A DNA stretch of 64,000 nucleotides from Spirosoma montaniterrae (GTDB lineage: Bacteria > Bacteroidota > Bacteroidia > Cytophagales > Spirosomataceae). The notes below the pieces were generated by a model, which was not told where the DNA came from, made no database searches, and was given only the letters and a program-made list of their open reading frames with translations. The position numbers and the translations under genes are program-made. The DNA lies in assembly GCF_001988955.1 (NCBI RefSeq), contig NZ_CP014263.1:3938001-4002000 (forward strand), written 5' to 3'. How positions within the stretch are numbered: the first letter of the stretch is position 1; each line of letters starts with the position of its first letter. This document shows, piece after piece, positions 8,194-16,310 of this stretch.

Positions 8194-9327
8194 ATGCAAT
8201 TCTCTGACATCATCGGTCACGACGATACCAAACAACTGCTGCTGCGGGCGGTGCAGACCAATCATCTGGCCCATGCGCTGCTGTTTGATGGGCCGGTGGG
8301 CAGTGCTAACCTAACGTTGGCACTCGCGCTGGCGCAGTATGTCAACTGCGAAGACCGGCGCGATGCCGATGCCTGCGGGCGGTGCGCGGCCTGCGTAAAA
8401 ATTCAGAAACTCGTGCATCCCGACCTGCACATGGTGTTTCCGGTAGCCAATACGGCAAAGGGCAAAACGTCTGAAGCCTATCTGACCGACTGGCGGGCGT
8501 TTCTGCTCGAAAGCCCTTACCGAACCCTGCCCAACTGGCTCGAAACCACCGGGGCCGACAATAAACAGGGTAACATTTCGGCTGAAGAAGCGCGGAACAT
8601 TTTGCAAAAACTATCGCTCAAATCGTATGAGGGTACCTACAAAATTATGCTCATCTGGTTGCCCGAACTGATGAACGTGGCTTCTGCCAATGCGCTGCTG
8701 AAAGTACTTGAAGAACCACCCGCTCAAACGTTGTTTCTGCTGGTAACGAACCAACCCGACAAGCTGCTGATTACCATTCTGTCGCGCACGCAGCGGGTGG
8801 CGGTGCGGGCCTTTACCGACGACGAAGTGGCTACGTACCTGCGGCAGTACGAAAATTTAGACGAAACCACCGCCCGGCGACTGGCCTATTTAGCCGATGG
8901 CAACTTAGCCGAAGCCCTGCAACTGAGTCATAATGAGGCCAAAGGTACTGGCGTTTCGGAGCAACACGCCTGGTTTGCCGAATGGATGCGCGATTGCTAC
9001 CGGCAGGATTTAACAAAATTGGTGAAACAGGCTGAGCAGTTCGACGGTTTCAGCAAAGAAAAGCAGAAGGGACTATTCGATTACAGCATCCGGCTCTACC
9101 GCAGCCTATTTCTTTGGCAGCAGGGCGCAAGCGACTTATTGCGGCTGCCCGACGACGAACTGTCTTTTGTTAAAAACTTCTCGAAAGTCCTGACCGTCAA
9201 CCACATCGAGCGCATTGTAGCCGACCTTAACGAAGCAACCTATCATCTCGAACGAAACGCCCGCGCCAAAATGGTGCTGTTAGATATGTCGCTCACCTTC
9301 ACCCGACTGATAAAAACGAAGTTATAA
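8194..9327 (+). CDS. holB: DNA polymerase III subunit delta'
   Basis: 377 aa from ATG 8194; an upstream in-frame start would read into tandem repeats and is rejected. The N-terminus FSDIIGHDDTKQLLLRAV and the NALLKVLEEPP segment are typical of clamp-loader AAA+ subunits. The P-loop position (FDGPVGSANLTLAL) lacks GK[TS], as expected for delta', which does not bind ATP. A Cys-rich zinc site is present around residues 45-65 (ACGRCAACVK). The protein would help open the sliding clamp during replication. Confidence 0.9.
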   Translation: MQFSDIIGHDDTKQLLLRAVQTNHLAHALLFDGPVGSANLTLALALAQYVNCEDRRDADACGRCAACVKIQKLVHPDLHMVFPVANTAKGKTSEAYLTDWRAFLLESPYRTLPNWLETTGADNKQGNISAEEARNILQKLSLKSYEGTYKIMLIWLPELMNVASANALLKVLEEPPAQTLFLLVTNQPDKLLITILSRTQRVAVRAFTDDEVATYLRQYENLDETTARRLAYLADGNLAEALQLSHNEAKGTGVSEQHAWFAEWMRDCYRQDLTKLVKQAEQFDGFSKEKQKGLFDYSIRLYRSLFLWQQGASDLLRLPDDELSFVKNFSKVLTVNHIERIVADLNEATYHLERNARAKMVLLDMSLTFTRLIKTKL

Positions 9328-9410
9328 AGTTGTAGGGTTATAGAGTTGTAGGGTTGCCTGGCATGTTCTACGACTTTACAACCCTACAACTTTACAACCC
9401 TACAACTCCC
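9325..9410. repeat. Palindromic short-tandem-repeat element, gttgtaggg type
   Basis: Units of agttgtagggtt, repeated on the left, face aaccctacaact units on the right across a short loop (gcctggcatgttctacg). It fills nearly the whole gap between holB and the next gene; the holB stop codon sits at its left edge. The folded RNA would be a long, nearly perfect hairpin. Confidence 0.8.
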
Positions 9411-9412
9411 TT

Positions 9413-9871
9413 ATGCGCCCTAAGCAGCTCATTGGCATGACCGACTTTGTTGATTTCCCCGACCTCGGCTTACTTGACGTGGCGGCCAAAATCGATACGG
9501 GCGCATTTACGTCGGCATTGCATTGCAAAAACGTTCGGCTGGTACGAGCGCACGGAAAAACAAAACTGAGCTTTTGGCTTATCGATAACTCCGGCGAAAA
9601 ACCCCGGCAGTTTTTTGCCGATGAGTTTAGTCAGCGTATGATTCGCAACTCGTTTGGCGTGGCCGAGAAACGGTATGTCATTAAAACGCGCATCGTTTTG
9701 TTTGGGCGAAAAATCCGGGCCGAGTTTACACTGGCCGACCGCGAACGACTCAAAAACCCGGTACTGCTGGGCCGCAGACTGCTTCGCAACCGGTTCATTG
9801 TCGATGTCTCACAAAAAAACCTGTCGTATACCGCTAAACAGGCATCGACTTCTCCACTTATTGTTTACTGA
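9413..9871 (+). CDS. RimK-associated retropepsin-like protease (PF05618, RimB/ATP-dependent zinc protease type)
   Basis: 152 aa, the usual length for this family. The motif [13 protein letters not shown] near residue 27 holds the DTGA tetrad of aspartic-protease-like folds, and [15 protein letters not shown] near residue 122 matches the second conserved element. Family members sit beside RimK-like ATP-grasp ligases; in characterised systems the protease trims poly-glutamate added to ribosomal protein S6. Here the rimK start lies 4 bp after the stop, so the two are surely co-translated. Many databases still label the family a zinc protease. Confidence 0.85.
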   Translation: MRPKQLIGMTDFVDFPDLGLLDVAAKIDTGAFTSALHCKNVRLVRAHGKTKLSFWLIDNSGEKPRQFFADEFSQRMIRNSFGVAEKRYVIKTRIVLFGRKIRAEFTLADRERLKNPVLLGRRLLRNRFIVDVSQKNLSYTAKQASTSPLIVY

Positions 9872-9875
9872 ACTC

Positions 9876-10784
9876 ATGCGTATTGGAATTTTATCGACCA
9901 ATCCGGCTTTATATTCGACCCAACGCCTGCTCGAAGCTGCCCATCAGCGCGGCCACGACGCCAGCGTGGTCAACCATCTGAATTGCCAGGTTATCATCGA
10001 AGGCGGCAATCCATCGGTGTTGTATGAAGGCCGCAACCTCGACCCATTCGACGCTATTGTGCCACGTATTGGGGCTTCCGTTACCGATTACGGCTGTGCT
10101 ATTGTACGGCAGTTTGAGATGATGAAAGTTTTTACCACGGCCAAGTCGCAGGCCATTACGCGCTCGCGCAACAAGCTGCGGTCGTTGCAGGTATTGTCGA
10201 AGGCGGGCGTGGGGCTACCCAAAACGGTGTTTGCCAACCATCCGAAGAACGGCAATGTTACGCAGTTGATTGAGCTGGTGGGCGGCCCGCCGGTAGTGAT
10301 TAAACTGCTCGAAGGCACGCAGGGAATCGGCGTGGTGCTGGCCGAAACCACCAAAGCTGCCAAATCGACCATCGAAGCGTTTTACGGACTGAAAAAGCAC
10401 GTTTTGGTGCAGGAGTTTGTAGCCGAAGCCAAAGGAGCTGATATCCGGGCATTTGTGGTAGGCGGGCGCGTGGTGGGTGCCATGAAACGGCAGGGCGTTG
10501 ACGGCGACTTCCGTTCCAATATTCATCGGGGTGGCAACGCCGTGGCTGTCAGGCTCACCGCCGACGAAGAACATACGGCCATTGCAGCCGCCCGCGCCCT
10601 CGGCCTGAAAGTAGCCGGGGTCGATATGTTGCCCTCTCACCGGGGGCCGCTGGTGCTGGAGGTCAATTCATCGCCCGGTCTGGAAGGTATCGAAGCCGCC
10701 ACCGGCCACGACATTGCCAGCGAAATTATTGCCTATATTGAGGAGAAAAGCCGCGCCGACGAAGGCGATACGGTAGGAGTTTGA
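9876..10784 (+). CDS. rimK: RimK-family alpha-L-glutamate ligase
   Basis: 302 aa from ATG 9876; the longer in-frame extension overlaps the protease gene out of frame and is rejected. The N-terminus [22 protein letters not shown], the [11 protein letters not shown] segment and the ATP-grasp elements ([44 protein letters not shown]) match RimK. RimK adds glutamate residues to the C-terminus of ribosomal protein S6 using ATP. Its pairing with the retropepsin-like gene suggests reversible modification of S6 or another target. Confidence 0.9.
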   Translation: MRIGILSTNPALYSTQRLLEAAHQRGHDASVVNHLNCQVIIEGGNPSVLYEGRNLDPFDAIVPRIGASVTDYGCAIVRQFEMMKVFTTAKSQAITRSRNKLRSLQVLSKAGVGLPKTVFANHPKNGNVTQLIELVGGPPVVIKLLEGTQGIGVVLAETTKAAKSTIEAFYGLKKHVLVQEFVAEAKGADIRAFVVGGRVVGAMKRQGVDGDFRSNIHRGGNAVAVRLTADEEHTAIAAARALGLKVAGVDMLPSHRGPLVLEVNSSPGLEGIEAATGHDIASEIIAYIEEKSRADEGDTVGV

Positions 10785-10932
10785 CTGTTGAATGGTTGAA
10801 TGATTGAATGATTGAATGGGGTGCTGAGGTAGTAGCCCTCATTCAATCACTCAACCATTCAATCACTCAATCATTCAACCACTCAATCATTCAACCACTC
10901 AATCATTCTATCATTCAACCATTCAACCCAGA
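10785..10932. repeat. Palindromic short-tandem-repeat element, gattgaatg/cattcaatc type
   Basis: Left arm of tgaatgattgaatg units, a central loop (gggtgctgaggtagtagccc), and a longer right arm of about a dozen cattcaac/cactcaatc units. It fills the gap between rimK and the next gene and ends just before the ATG at 10933. The right arm is longer than the left, suggesting expansion by slippage. Confidence 0.8.
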
Positions 10933-11484
10933 ATGTCGCTCGATCCTGACCTAAAGAAAGCCATTGTCCACATGCCAGGCGTGGAGAAAGATAAGTTGCT
11001 GCTGCGGTTGGTGGCAAAAGACGCGCTGCTGGTCGAAAAACTTCAGTTTGAACTGCTTGAAGGCAAACAGACCCTCGACGAACGGCGGCAGATTATCCGG
11101 CAGTTTATCGACCGCACGGCCCGGCTCAACCCTGATTCGGCGGGCTGGCTCATGATGGATATGCGGACCGTAAGTGGCTACATCACCCGGCATGTGAAGG
11201 TCACAAAAGACAAGTACGGCGAAGTAGAGCTGATGCTGTATATGCTGAATACGTTCTACGAACAGAACGCCCACCTGCTGGCTAAGTACAACAGCCGGTC
11301 TGATAAATGCGCCGAATACGTAGCCAAACGTACCGAACAACTGCTGAAAAACGTCGGCAAACTCGACGCTGATTATCACGTCGAATTCGCCGATGACATC
11401 AATAAACTGCTAAGTTGGGTGCATTATGCCGCCCCCGCCCATTATGCCCGGCAGTTGGGTTTGCCAAAGGAATGGATGATGTAA
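10933..11484 (+). CDS. Conserved-looking hypothetical cytoplasmic protein
   Basis: 183 aa, no signal or membrane segment, predicted almost entirely helical. It contains charged heptads (KLQFELLEGKQTLDERRQIIRQF) and a Trp/Tyr-rich C-terminus (LLSWVHYAAPAHYARQLGLPKEWMM). I do not recognise the family. It follows rimK in the same direction, separated by a hairpin-forming repeat, so it may or may not belong to that transcript. Confidence 0.7.
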   Translation: MSLDPDLKKAIVHMPGVEKDKLLLRLVAKDALLVEKLQFELLEGKQTLDERRQIIRQFIDRTARLNPDSAGWLMMDMRTVSGYITRHVKVTKDKYGEVELMLYMLNTFYEQNAHLLAKYNSRSDKCAEYVAKRTEQLLKNVGKLDADYHVEFADDINKLLSWVHYAAPAHYARQLGLPKEWMM

Positions 11485-11635
11485 TATTGATTTAGCGGTC
11501 CTGTGCGCTGGAAAGCCGGTTTTTCTGTACTGCTGTCTACAATAATTCTATAGCTACAAGTTTGAAAATATGATCAGTTGACACTATTTGCCGACCAATT
11601 GCCTAACCCATAGGCGCTCTCTACATATCCTGATT

Positions 11636-12178
11636 ATGAATCACCTCACCGATGAAGAGCTGGCGTCGGCCTATGCTCGTACTCAGCACAGCGCGTATTT
11701 TAGTTTGCTGTACCAACGCTATTACAAAAAAGTGTATGCCCACTGCCTGAGTTTTACTACCAGCACCAACACACAGGCCGAAGACCTGACACACGACATC
11801 TTTGAACGGGTATTCAGGCAAATCAACACCTACAAAGGAAACGCCCGCTTCTCAACCTGGCTCTATACGGTTTGCCGCAATTACTGCCTTAGCCAGCATC
11901 AACGGGAGCAGCAGCGTAGCCGAGCCGTTACGGTTTATGACCAGGGGCAGGAGTCAACTGTCGGCCCTGATTCGTACTCGGCCTATGAGCATCAGTTAGC
12001 CTTGCTGGAATGTGCTTTCGAGCAACTGCCCGACGCCGACCAACGGATTCTGCTGGCACGGTATGGGGCTGGTTCAAGCGTTGGGCAATTGGCCCTGTCG
12101 GCGCAGGCATCGGAATCGGCTATAAAAATGCGGCTTTTCCGCGCCCGCGAACGGCTACGGCAGGCATTACAGCAGTAA
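11636..12178 (+). CDS. ECF-type RNA polymerase sigma factor
   Basis: 180 aa from ATG 11636. Region 2 spans roughly residues 20-85 (LYQRYYKKVYAHCLSF, then AEDLTHDIFERVF, then FSTWLYTVCRNYCLSQ). Region 4 lies at about 120-178 (LPDADQRILLARYGAGSSVGQLALSAQASESAIKMRLFRARERLRQAL). No anti-sigma gene is adjacent; the next gene converges from the other strand with a 3-bp gap. A 151-bp non-coding leader precedes it. The regulon is unknown. Confidence 0.9.
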   Translation: MNHLTDEELASAYARTQHSAYFSLLYQRYYKKVYAHCLSFTTSTNTQAEDLTHDIFERVFRQINTYKGNARFSTWLYTVCRNYCLSQHQREQQRSRAVTVYDQGQESTVGPDSYSAYEHQLALLECAFEQLPDADQRILLARYGAGSSVGQLALSAQASESAIKMRLFRARERLRQALQQ

Positions 12179-12181
12179 ACA

Positions 12182-13288
12182 TCAATATTGCTGTAGGAAC
12201 GTTTCGAGCGATGCATCGGGGTCGAGGTCCAGACGCTTACGCAGTCGATACCGGGCCGTATTGGCACTTTGGGGCGATATGCCCAGCAGAGCCGATATTT
12301 CTTTAGTACTGAGATTCAGTTTGAGCAGCGCAATCAAACGAATGTCATACGTATTGAGCGTTGGATAGGCTGACTGAATCCGGGCAAAAAACAGCGGGTG
12401 TAGCCGCTCGAAGAGCACCACGAAGTATTTCCAGCGATCTTCCTGATTCAACTGATAATCAATGAGCCGGGTCAGGCGGTCGGGGTCAGTTGTGGTGATG
12501 CGTTCTTTTAGTTCGAGTAAGAATGCATTACGCTGCTGCTCCTGCAATACATAACTGATTAGTTCCTGACTCCGCTGCTCCAGTTCCTGCACAGCCCGTT
12601 TCTGTTCCTCTTCGAGCTGACGGGCCTGCTTTTTCAAAGCTTCGTGCTGGTCTTCGATAAGTCGATTCTGGACAAACTCGCGGATAAACAGATTGTAGAG
12701 ATGGGTAGCCAATGCAAAAATTGCCAGCGTAAACAGCACCACTTCCAATAAGCTGATATACCGTTCGGCAAATGTTCCCGTTCTGAATAACCAGACCGTT
12801 GGCGTCATGATGCCAATGCTTAGCCCCGTCAGGATGATACGCACCCGATGCCCAACCATGAAGATGATCTGGCTTACGAGTACGTAATAAATGAACATAA
12901 CCATCGTTTGACGGTCCACGTAGGCAAACGCCGACCGGGGCAATCCGTAAAGCGCGAAAAAAAAAGTAATGCCTGCCAGCCAGCGTTCTGCCCGCGCCAG
13001 TTGCCCCTGCTGAATGGCTCTTTTTTCCCGAATCGTCAGTCCATAAGCAATTACCAAGGATGCTGATGCAATGTGTGTCAGCAGCAGATTTCGATGTACC
13101 GGATCGGTAAACAGGCTACCCTCCCGGTAGCGCACCCAGTCGGTCGAAAACTGAACGATCTGGAAGAAGATGCCCAGCCAGAACATCCACCGCAACCGCA
13201 CCAGAATAGCCAATATGAGCGTTTGCCGAAACGCGATGTCTAATTCAGGCGGTATGGTAGCGAAAAAACGACGAAAAAGACGACTCAT
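12182..13288 (-). CDS. Membrane-anchored regulator: six membrane segments, coiled coil, LuxR/NarL-like HTH
   Basis: 368 aa. About six hydrophobic helices occupy residues 20-210, followed by a Glu/Gln-rich coiled coil (AQLEEEQKRAVQELEQRSQEL type sequence, residues 225-265). The C-terminal 70 residues read YPTLNTYDIRLIALLKLN then STKEISALLGISPQSANTARYRLRKRL, a LuxR/NarL-like HTH seen in Bacteroidota membrane regulators. I infer that the membrane part senses a signal and the HTH acts while tethered. It converges on the ECF sigma gene with a 3-bp gap, so the two mRNAs overlap in their 3' ends. Confidence 0.78.
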   Translation of the reverse strand: MSRLFRRFFATIPPELDIAFRQTLILAILVRLRWMFWLGIFFQIVQFSTDWVRYREGSLFTDPVHRNLLLTHIASASLVIAYGLTIREKRAIQQGQLARAERWLAGITFFFALYGLPRSAFAYVDRQTMVMFIYYVLVSQIIFMVGHRVRIILTGLSIGIMTPTVWLFRTGTFAERYISLLEVVLFTLAIFALATHLYNLFIREFVQNRLIEDQHEALKKQARQLEEEQKRAVQELEQRSQELISYVLQEQQRNAFLLELKERITTTDPDRLTRLIDYQLNQEDRWKYFVVLFERLHPLFFARIQSAYPTLNTYDIRLIALLKLNLSTKEISALLGISPQSANTARYRLRKRLDLDPDASLETFLQQY

Positions 13289-13407
13289 TAAAACCGGCGA
13301 AAAGAAAATTCATCAATGAGGCTGTCTGCAAAGGTACAAACCGCAACGCTTGTGCTTCGCCGGTATCAACTAAGAGGTATTAGAGCCTGACTTACAGGAA
13401 CATTAAC

Positions 13408-13572
13408 TCAACTCCGCAGAGCGGTCAAATCGAGCGAAAAGCCGGACAGCACGTCCTCGCCCGACAGCGGCTCACCGAACGTTCGGTTGCTTTGAATAGA
13501 ACCGTCGGCCCGGTAGATGTACGTAGTTTCGGTTTTGGGGTCGATGAGCAAACTCTCTACCACCCCGCCCGG
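13408..13572 (-). pseudogene. C-terminal remnant of an Uma2-family (DUF820) nuclease gene
   Basis: Reading leftward from 13572 the frame gives PGGVVESLLIDPKTETTYIY, then RADGSIQSNRTFGEPLSGED, then VLSGFSLDLTALRS and a stop. This matches the end of Uma2-family proteins (GVxExWLIDP, YRADGS, L-G-D-VLPGF). An in-frame TAA lies immediately before it and no upstream part of the gene is present, so only about 51 codons survive. The rest was probably lost when the neighbouring epimerase gene or its leader was joined here. Confidence 0.7.
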
Positions 13573-13602
13573 TTATTCAGAGACAACCCACAGCTACGCA
13601 TC

Positions 13603-14517
13603 ATGGCGCAAACTGTTTTGATTACAGGCGGCACCGGCACGATTGGCCGCCGATTAACTGAATTGCTGCTTCAGGATGGCTATCAGGTCAGCTACCTCAG
13701 TCGGACGCTAAAGCCCATCGCCAACGTCACTGTCTATCAGTGGGACGTGCCGAAGGGGCAGCTTAATCCACAGGCTATTCAAACCGCCGATCACATCATT
13801 CACCTCGCCGGAGCGGGTATTGCCGACGAACGATGGACCGACGCCAGAAAGAACGAAATTCTGAAAAGCCGCACCCAATCGACCGAATTACTGGCTCAGG
13901 CACTCGTTAAGAATACACATTCGGTTAAGTCGTTCATTGCTTCCTCAGCCATTGGTTATTACGGGGGCGACACTGCCGACCGACCGCTTACCGAAACCAG
14001 CCCGGCAGGCAACGACTTTCTGGCGCAGGTGACACGGGCCTGGGAGCGGTCGGAAGACCTGGTAGCCGCCCTCGGCATCCGAACGGTGAAACTTCGCACG
14101 GGTGTGGTGCTGACGATGGCGGGCGGAGCTTTGCCCAAACTGGCCCAGCCGGTGCGGCTCGGCGCGGGGGCGCCTATCGGGTCGGGGCAACAATACATTT
14201 CCTGGATTCACCTCGACGACCTGTGCCGACTCTACATCGAGGCCATCAAAAACGAGTCGTGGCAGGGTGTCTATAACGCAGTAGCTCCGACGCCCGTCAC
14301 GAACGAGACGCTGACGCGGGCCATTGCCAAAACCCTCGGTCGGCCTATGTTGCTGCCTAATATTCCGGGGTTTGTGATAAAACTGATGTTTGGCGAACTG
14401 GCCGTTACGGTACTGGGCGGTAACTACGTGCTTAACAAGCGAATCGCCGAAGAGACCAATTTCCGGTACAGCTTCGGCGATTTGGACAGGGCGTTGGAAG
14501 AAGAGTTGCAGGAGTGA
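13603..14517 (+). CDS. TIGR01777-family NAD(P)-dependent epimerase-like protein
   Basis: 304 aa from ATG 13603; the longer frame reads antisense to the Uma2 remnant and is rejected. The N-terminal VLITGGTGTIGRRL is a Rossmann dinucleotide motif. HLAGAGIADERWTDARKNEI, SSAIGYYGG, and the C-terminal segment with NIPGFVIKLMFGELA followed by VLGGNYVL are diagnostic of the YfcH/TIGR01777 group. The substrate of this group is unknown. It converges on the enolase-superfamily gene across a large tandem-repeat element. Confidence 0.88.
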   Translation: MAQTVLITGGTGTIGRRLTELLLQDGYQVSYLSRTLKPIANVTVYQWDVPKGQLNPQAIQTADHIIHLAGAGIADERWTDARKNEILKSRTQSTELLAQALVKNTHSVKSFIASSAIGYYGGDTADRPLTETSPAGNDFLAQVTRAWERSEDLVAALGIRTVKLRTGVVLTMAGGALPKLAQPVRLGAGAPIGSGQQYISWIHLDDLCRLYIEAIKNESWQGVYNAVAPTPVTNETLTRAIAKTLGRPMLLPNIPGFVIKLMFGELAVTVLGGNYVLNKRIAEETNFRYSFGDLDRALEEELQE

Positions 14518-14736
14518 TGAGAGATAAGTGATGAGTGATGAGTGATGAGTGATGAGTGATGAGTTTGCTGACGCGTCAAAATGTGCTTGCGTCAGCAAAC
14601 TCATCACTCATCACTCATCACTCATCACTCATCACTCATCACTCATCACTCATCACTCATCACTCATCACTCATCACTCATCACTCATCACTCATCACTC
14701 ATCACTCATCACTCATCACTCATCACTCATCACTCC
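14515..14736. repeat. Palindromic heptamer array (tcatcac, about 19 copies on the right arm)
   Basis: The left arm holds about five gatgagt units, then a perfect 12-bp inverted repeat (gtttgctgacgc / gcgtcagcaaac) around a 14-nt loop, then about 19 exact tandem copies of tcatcac from 14601. It lies between the 3' ends of two converging genes and abuts both stop codons. The core and unit are shared with the smaller element at 728-810. A 7-bp unit produces the false SLITHHS peptide repeats in every forward frame. Confidence 0.95.
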
Positions 14737-14737
14737 T

Positions 14738-16174
14738 TCAGCTCCACTCCCGATCCCACGAATCACGAGTGTTCCAGACATCGGTGGGGGCAAACCAGGT
14801 ATTGTCTTTTTTGAGATAGCGTTTGGCTACTTCTTCGTTCAGGTTTACGCCCAGACCGGGAGCTTCAGGAACGCGCACGTAGCCTTTGTCGGCGATGGGT
14901 TTCAGGCCCGTTACGATGTCTTCCCAACCCGCCACGTCGACGCCGTGATGTTCGAGAGCCACGAAATTTTCGGTGGCCGCAGCGCAGTGTACGTTTGCCA
15001 TCATCGAAATCGGCGAACCGGCAAAGTGCATCGCCATTGGAATGCCCGCTTCTTCGGCATAATCGCCGATTTTCTTGGTTTCGAGCAACCCACCCGACGA
15101 TGCCAGGTCGGGGTGAATCATGTCGACGGCGCGGGCATCGATGAGTTTAATGAATTCTTCTTTCAGGTAAATGTCTTCGCCCGTCAGCGTGGGCGTTTCG
15201 ATGGCGTCGGAAATCTGCTTCCACTGATCGGTATAAAACCACGGCACGAGGTCTTCGAGCCAGGCCAGCCGGAAAGGTTCCATCGCCTTCCCCACCTGAA
15301 TAGCGGTATTCACGTCGAAATGCCCGAAATGGTCGGCGGCTAAAGGAGTTTCGTAGCCCACAATCTCGCGCACCCGCCCAACGTGTTCTACGAGCCGGTC
15401 GAGTCCTTTTTTGGTAATCTGGATGCGCGTAAACGGGTGGCGGGTCATGGCGTAGTTGCCTATTTTACCCGGTTCGTTGGCATTATAGGGTTGTTTCACG
15501 CTCCATTGTTTGGCCCCTACGAGCATGTCTTTCTGGTCGGCAATCATACCAATGCCAAAATCCATTTTCAGGAACGAATAGCCCGCGTCGCGTCGTTTGC
15601 TCATATTCTGAGCGAACTCGTCGTAGTTTTTGCCTTCGGGCGTATCGGCGTAGAGCCGTACAAAATCGCGGTATTTGCCGCCCAGCAGTTGGTACGCTGG
15701 CACGTTGTAGGCTTTGCCCGCCAAATCCCAGAGGGCCATCTCAACGCCACAAACGCCCCCTGCCGCCCGACCATGATTGCCAAACGGTTTGATGAGTTTA
15801 AACAGTTGCTCAACATTGCAGGGATTTTTGCCTAACAGGCGACTCTTGAGCATGAGCGCGTAATTGGCCGAGGCTCCATCGCGTACTTCGCCCCAACCCA
15901 CAAGCCCCTGATTGGTATCGATACGAATGATAGGACTGGTAAAGGGCACTCCCGACAAAATCGCCACCCGCATATCGGTGATTTTCAGTTCCGATGGCTT
16001 TGAGTCGCGGGGGACTTTCTGGGTAATAAACTCCAGTTCCTGCTCAGTACGGCCATCGAGCATCATACCTAAGGCCAGACCACCTAAGCTGGCTTTCTGC
16101 ATAAATTCGCGCCGATTCGAGGCCGGGCCGGTGGGCGTATTGGCGGGGCTTAGGCGCGACAAAAAGTTCTTCAT
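14738..16174 (-). CDS. Mandelate racemase/muconate lactonizing enzyme (enolase superfamily) with Tat-like signal
   Basis: 478 aa. The N-terminus carries a twin-arginine-like signal (NRREFMQKASLGGLALGMML), suggesting folded export to the periplasm. The barrel has the expected metal ligands and catalytic residues: FLKMDFG, then Asp in LAADHFGHF, Glu in AWLEDLVPW and Glu in LTGEDIY, followed by DMIHPDLASSGG and a late His in MAMHFAGSP. This pattern fits acid-sugar dehydratases of the galactonate/gluconate type. Its promoter region faces two exported RraA-like genes, so the three could act on the same extracytoplasmic sugar acid. The exact substrate is not determined. Confidence 0.85.
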   Translation of the reverse strand: MKNFLSRLSPANTPTGPASNRREFMQKASLGGLALGMMLDGRTEQELEFITQKVPRDSKPSELKITDMRVAILSGVPFTSPIIRIDTNQGLVGWGEVRDGASANYALMLKSRLLGKNPCNVEQLFKLIKPFGNHGRAAGGVCGVEMALWDLAGKAYNVPAYQLLGGKYRDFVRLYADTPEGKNYDEFAQNMSKRRDAGYSFLKMDFGIGMIADQKDMLVGAKQWSVKQPYNANEPGKIGNYAMTRHPFTRIQITKKGLDRLVEHVGRVREIVGYETPLAADHFGHFDVNTAIQVGKAMEPFRLAWLEDLVPWFYTDQWKQISDAIETPTLTGEDIYLKEEFIKLIDARAVDMIHPDLASSGGLLETKKIGDYAEEAGIPMAMHFAGSPISMMANVHCAAATENFVALEHHGVDVAGWEDIVTGLKPIADKGYVRVPEAPGLGVNLNEEVAKRYLKKDNTWFAPTDVWNTRDSWDREWS

Positions 16175-16310
16175 AATTGATTGGCTTTTCTTGGTTTAAG
16201 GCAATGCATCCATAAAATAAGTCCATGCCAGTATTTTACTTATCGGGTTGTCTTTGATGCGAAGAATTGAACCTTCTTCTACAATTAACCAGCCAACGTC
16301 TGACAACGCG

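Noticed and set aside
13492..13602. 37-codon N-terminal extension of the TIGR01777 protein
   Set aside because: It is antisense to the Uma2 remnant, and the Rossmann motif begins right after the ATG at 13603.
14601..14736. CRISPR array
   Set aside because: Direct 7-bp units follow each other without spacers, and no cas genes are present.
14549..15343. Forward frame of 264 codons with repeated SLITHHS
   Set aside because: The first part is the translated 7-bp tandem array and the rest is antisense to the enolase-superfamily gene; the same repeat is open in several frames.
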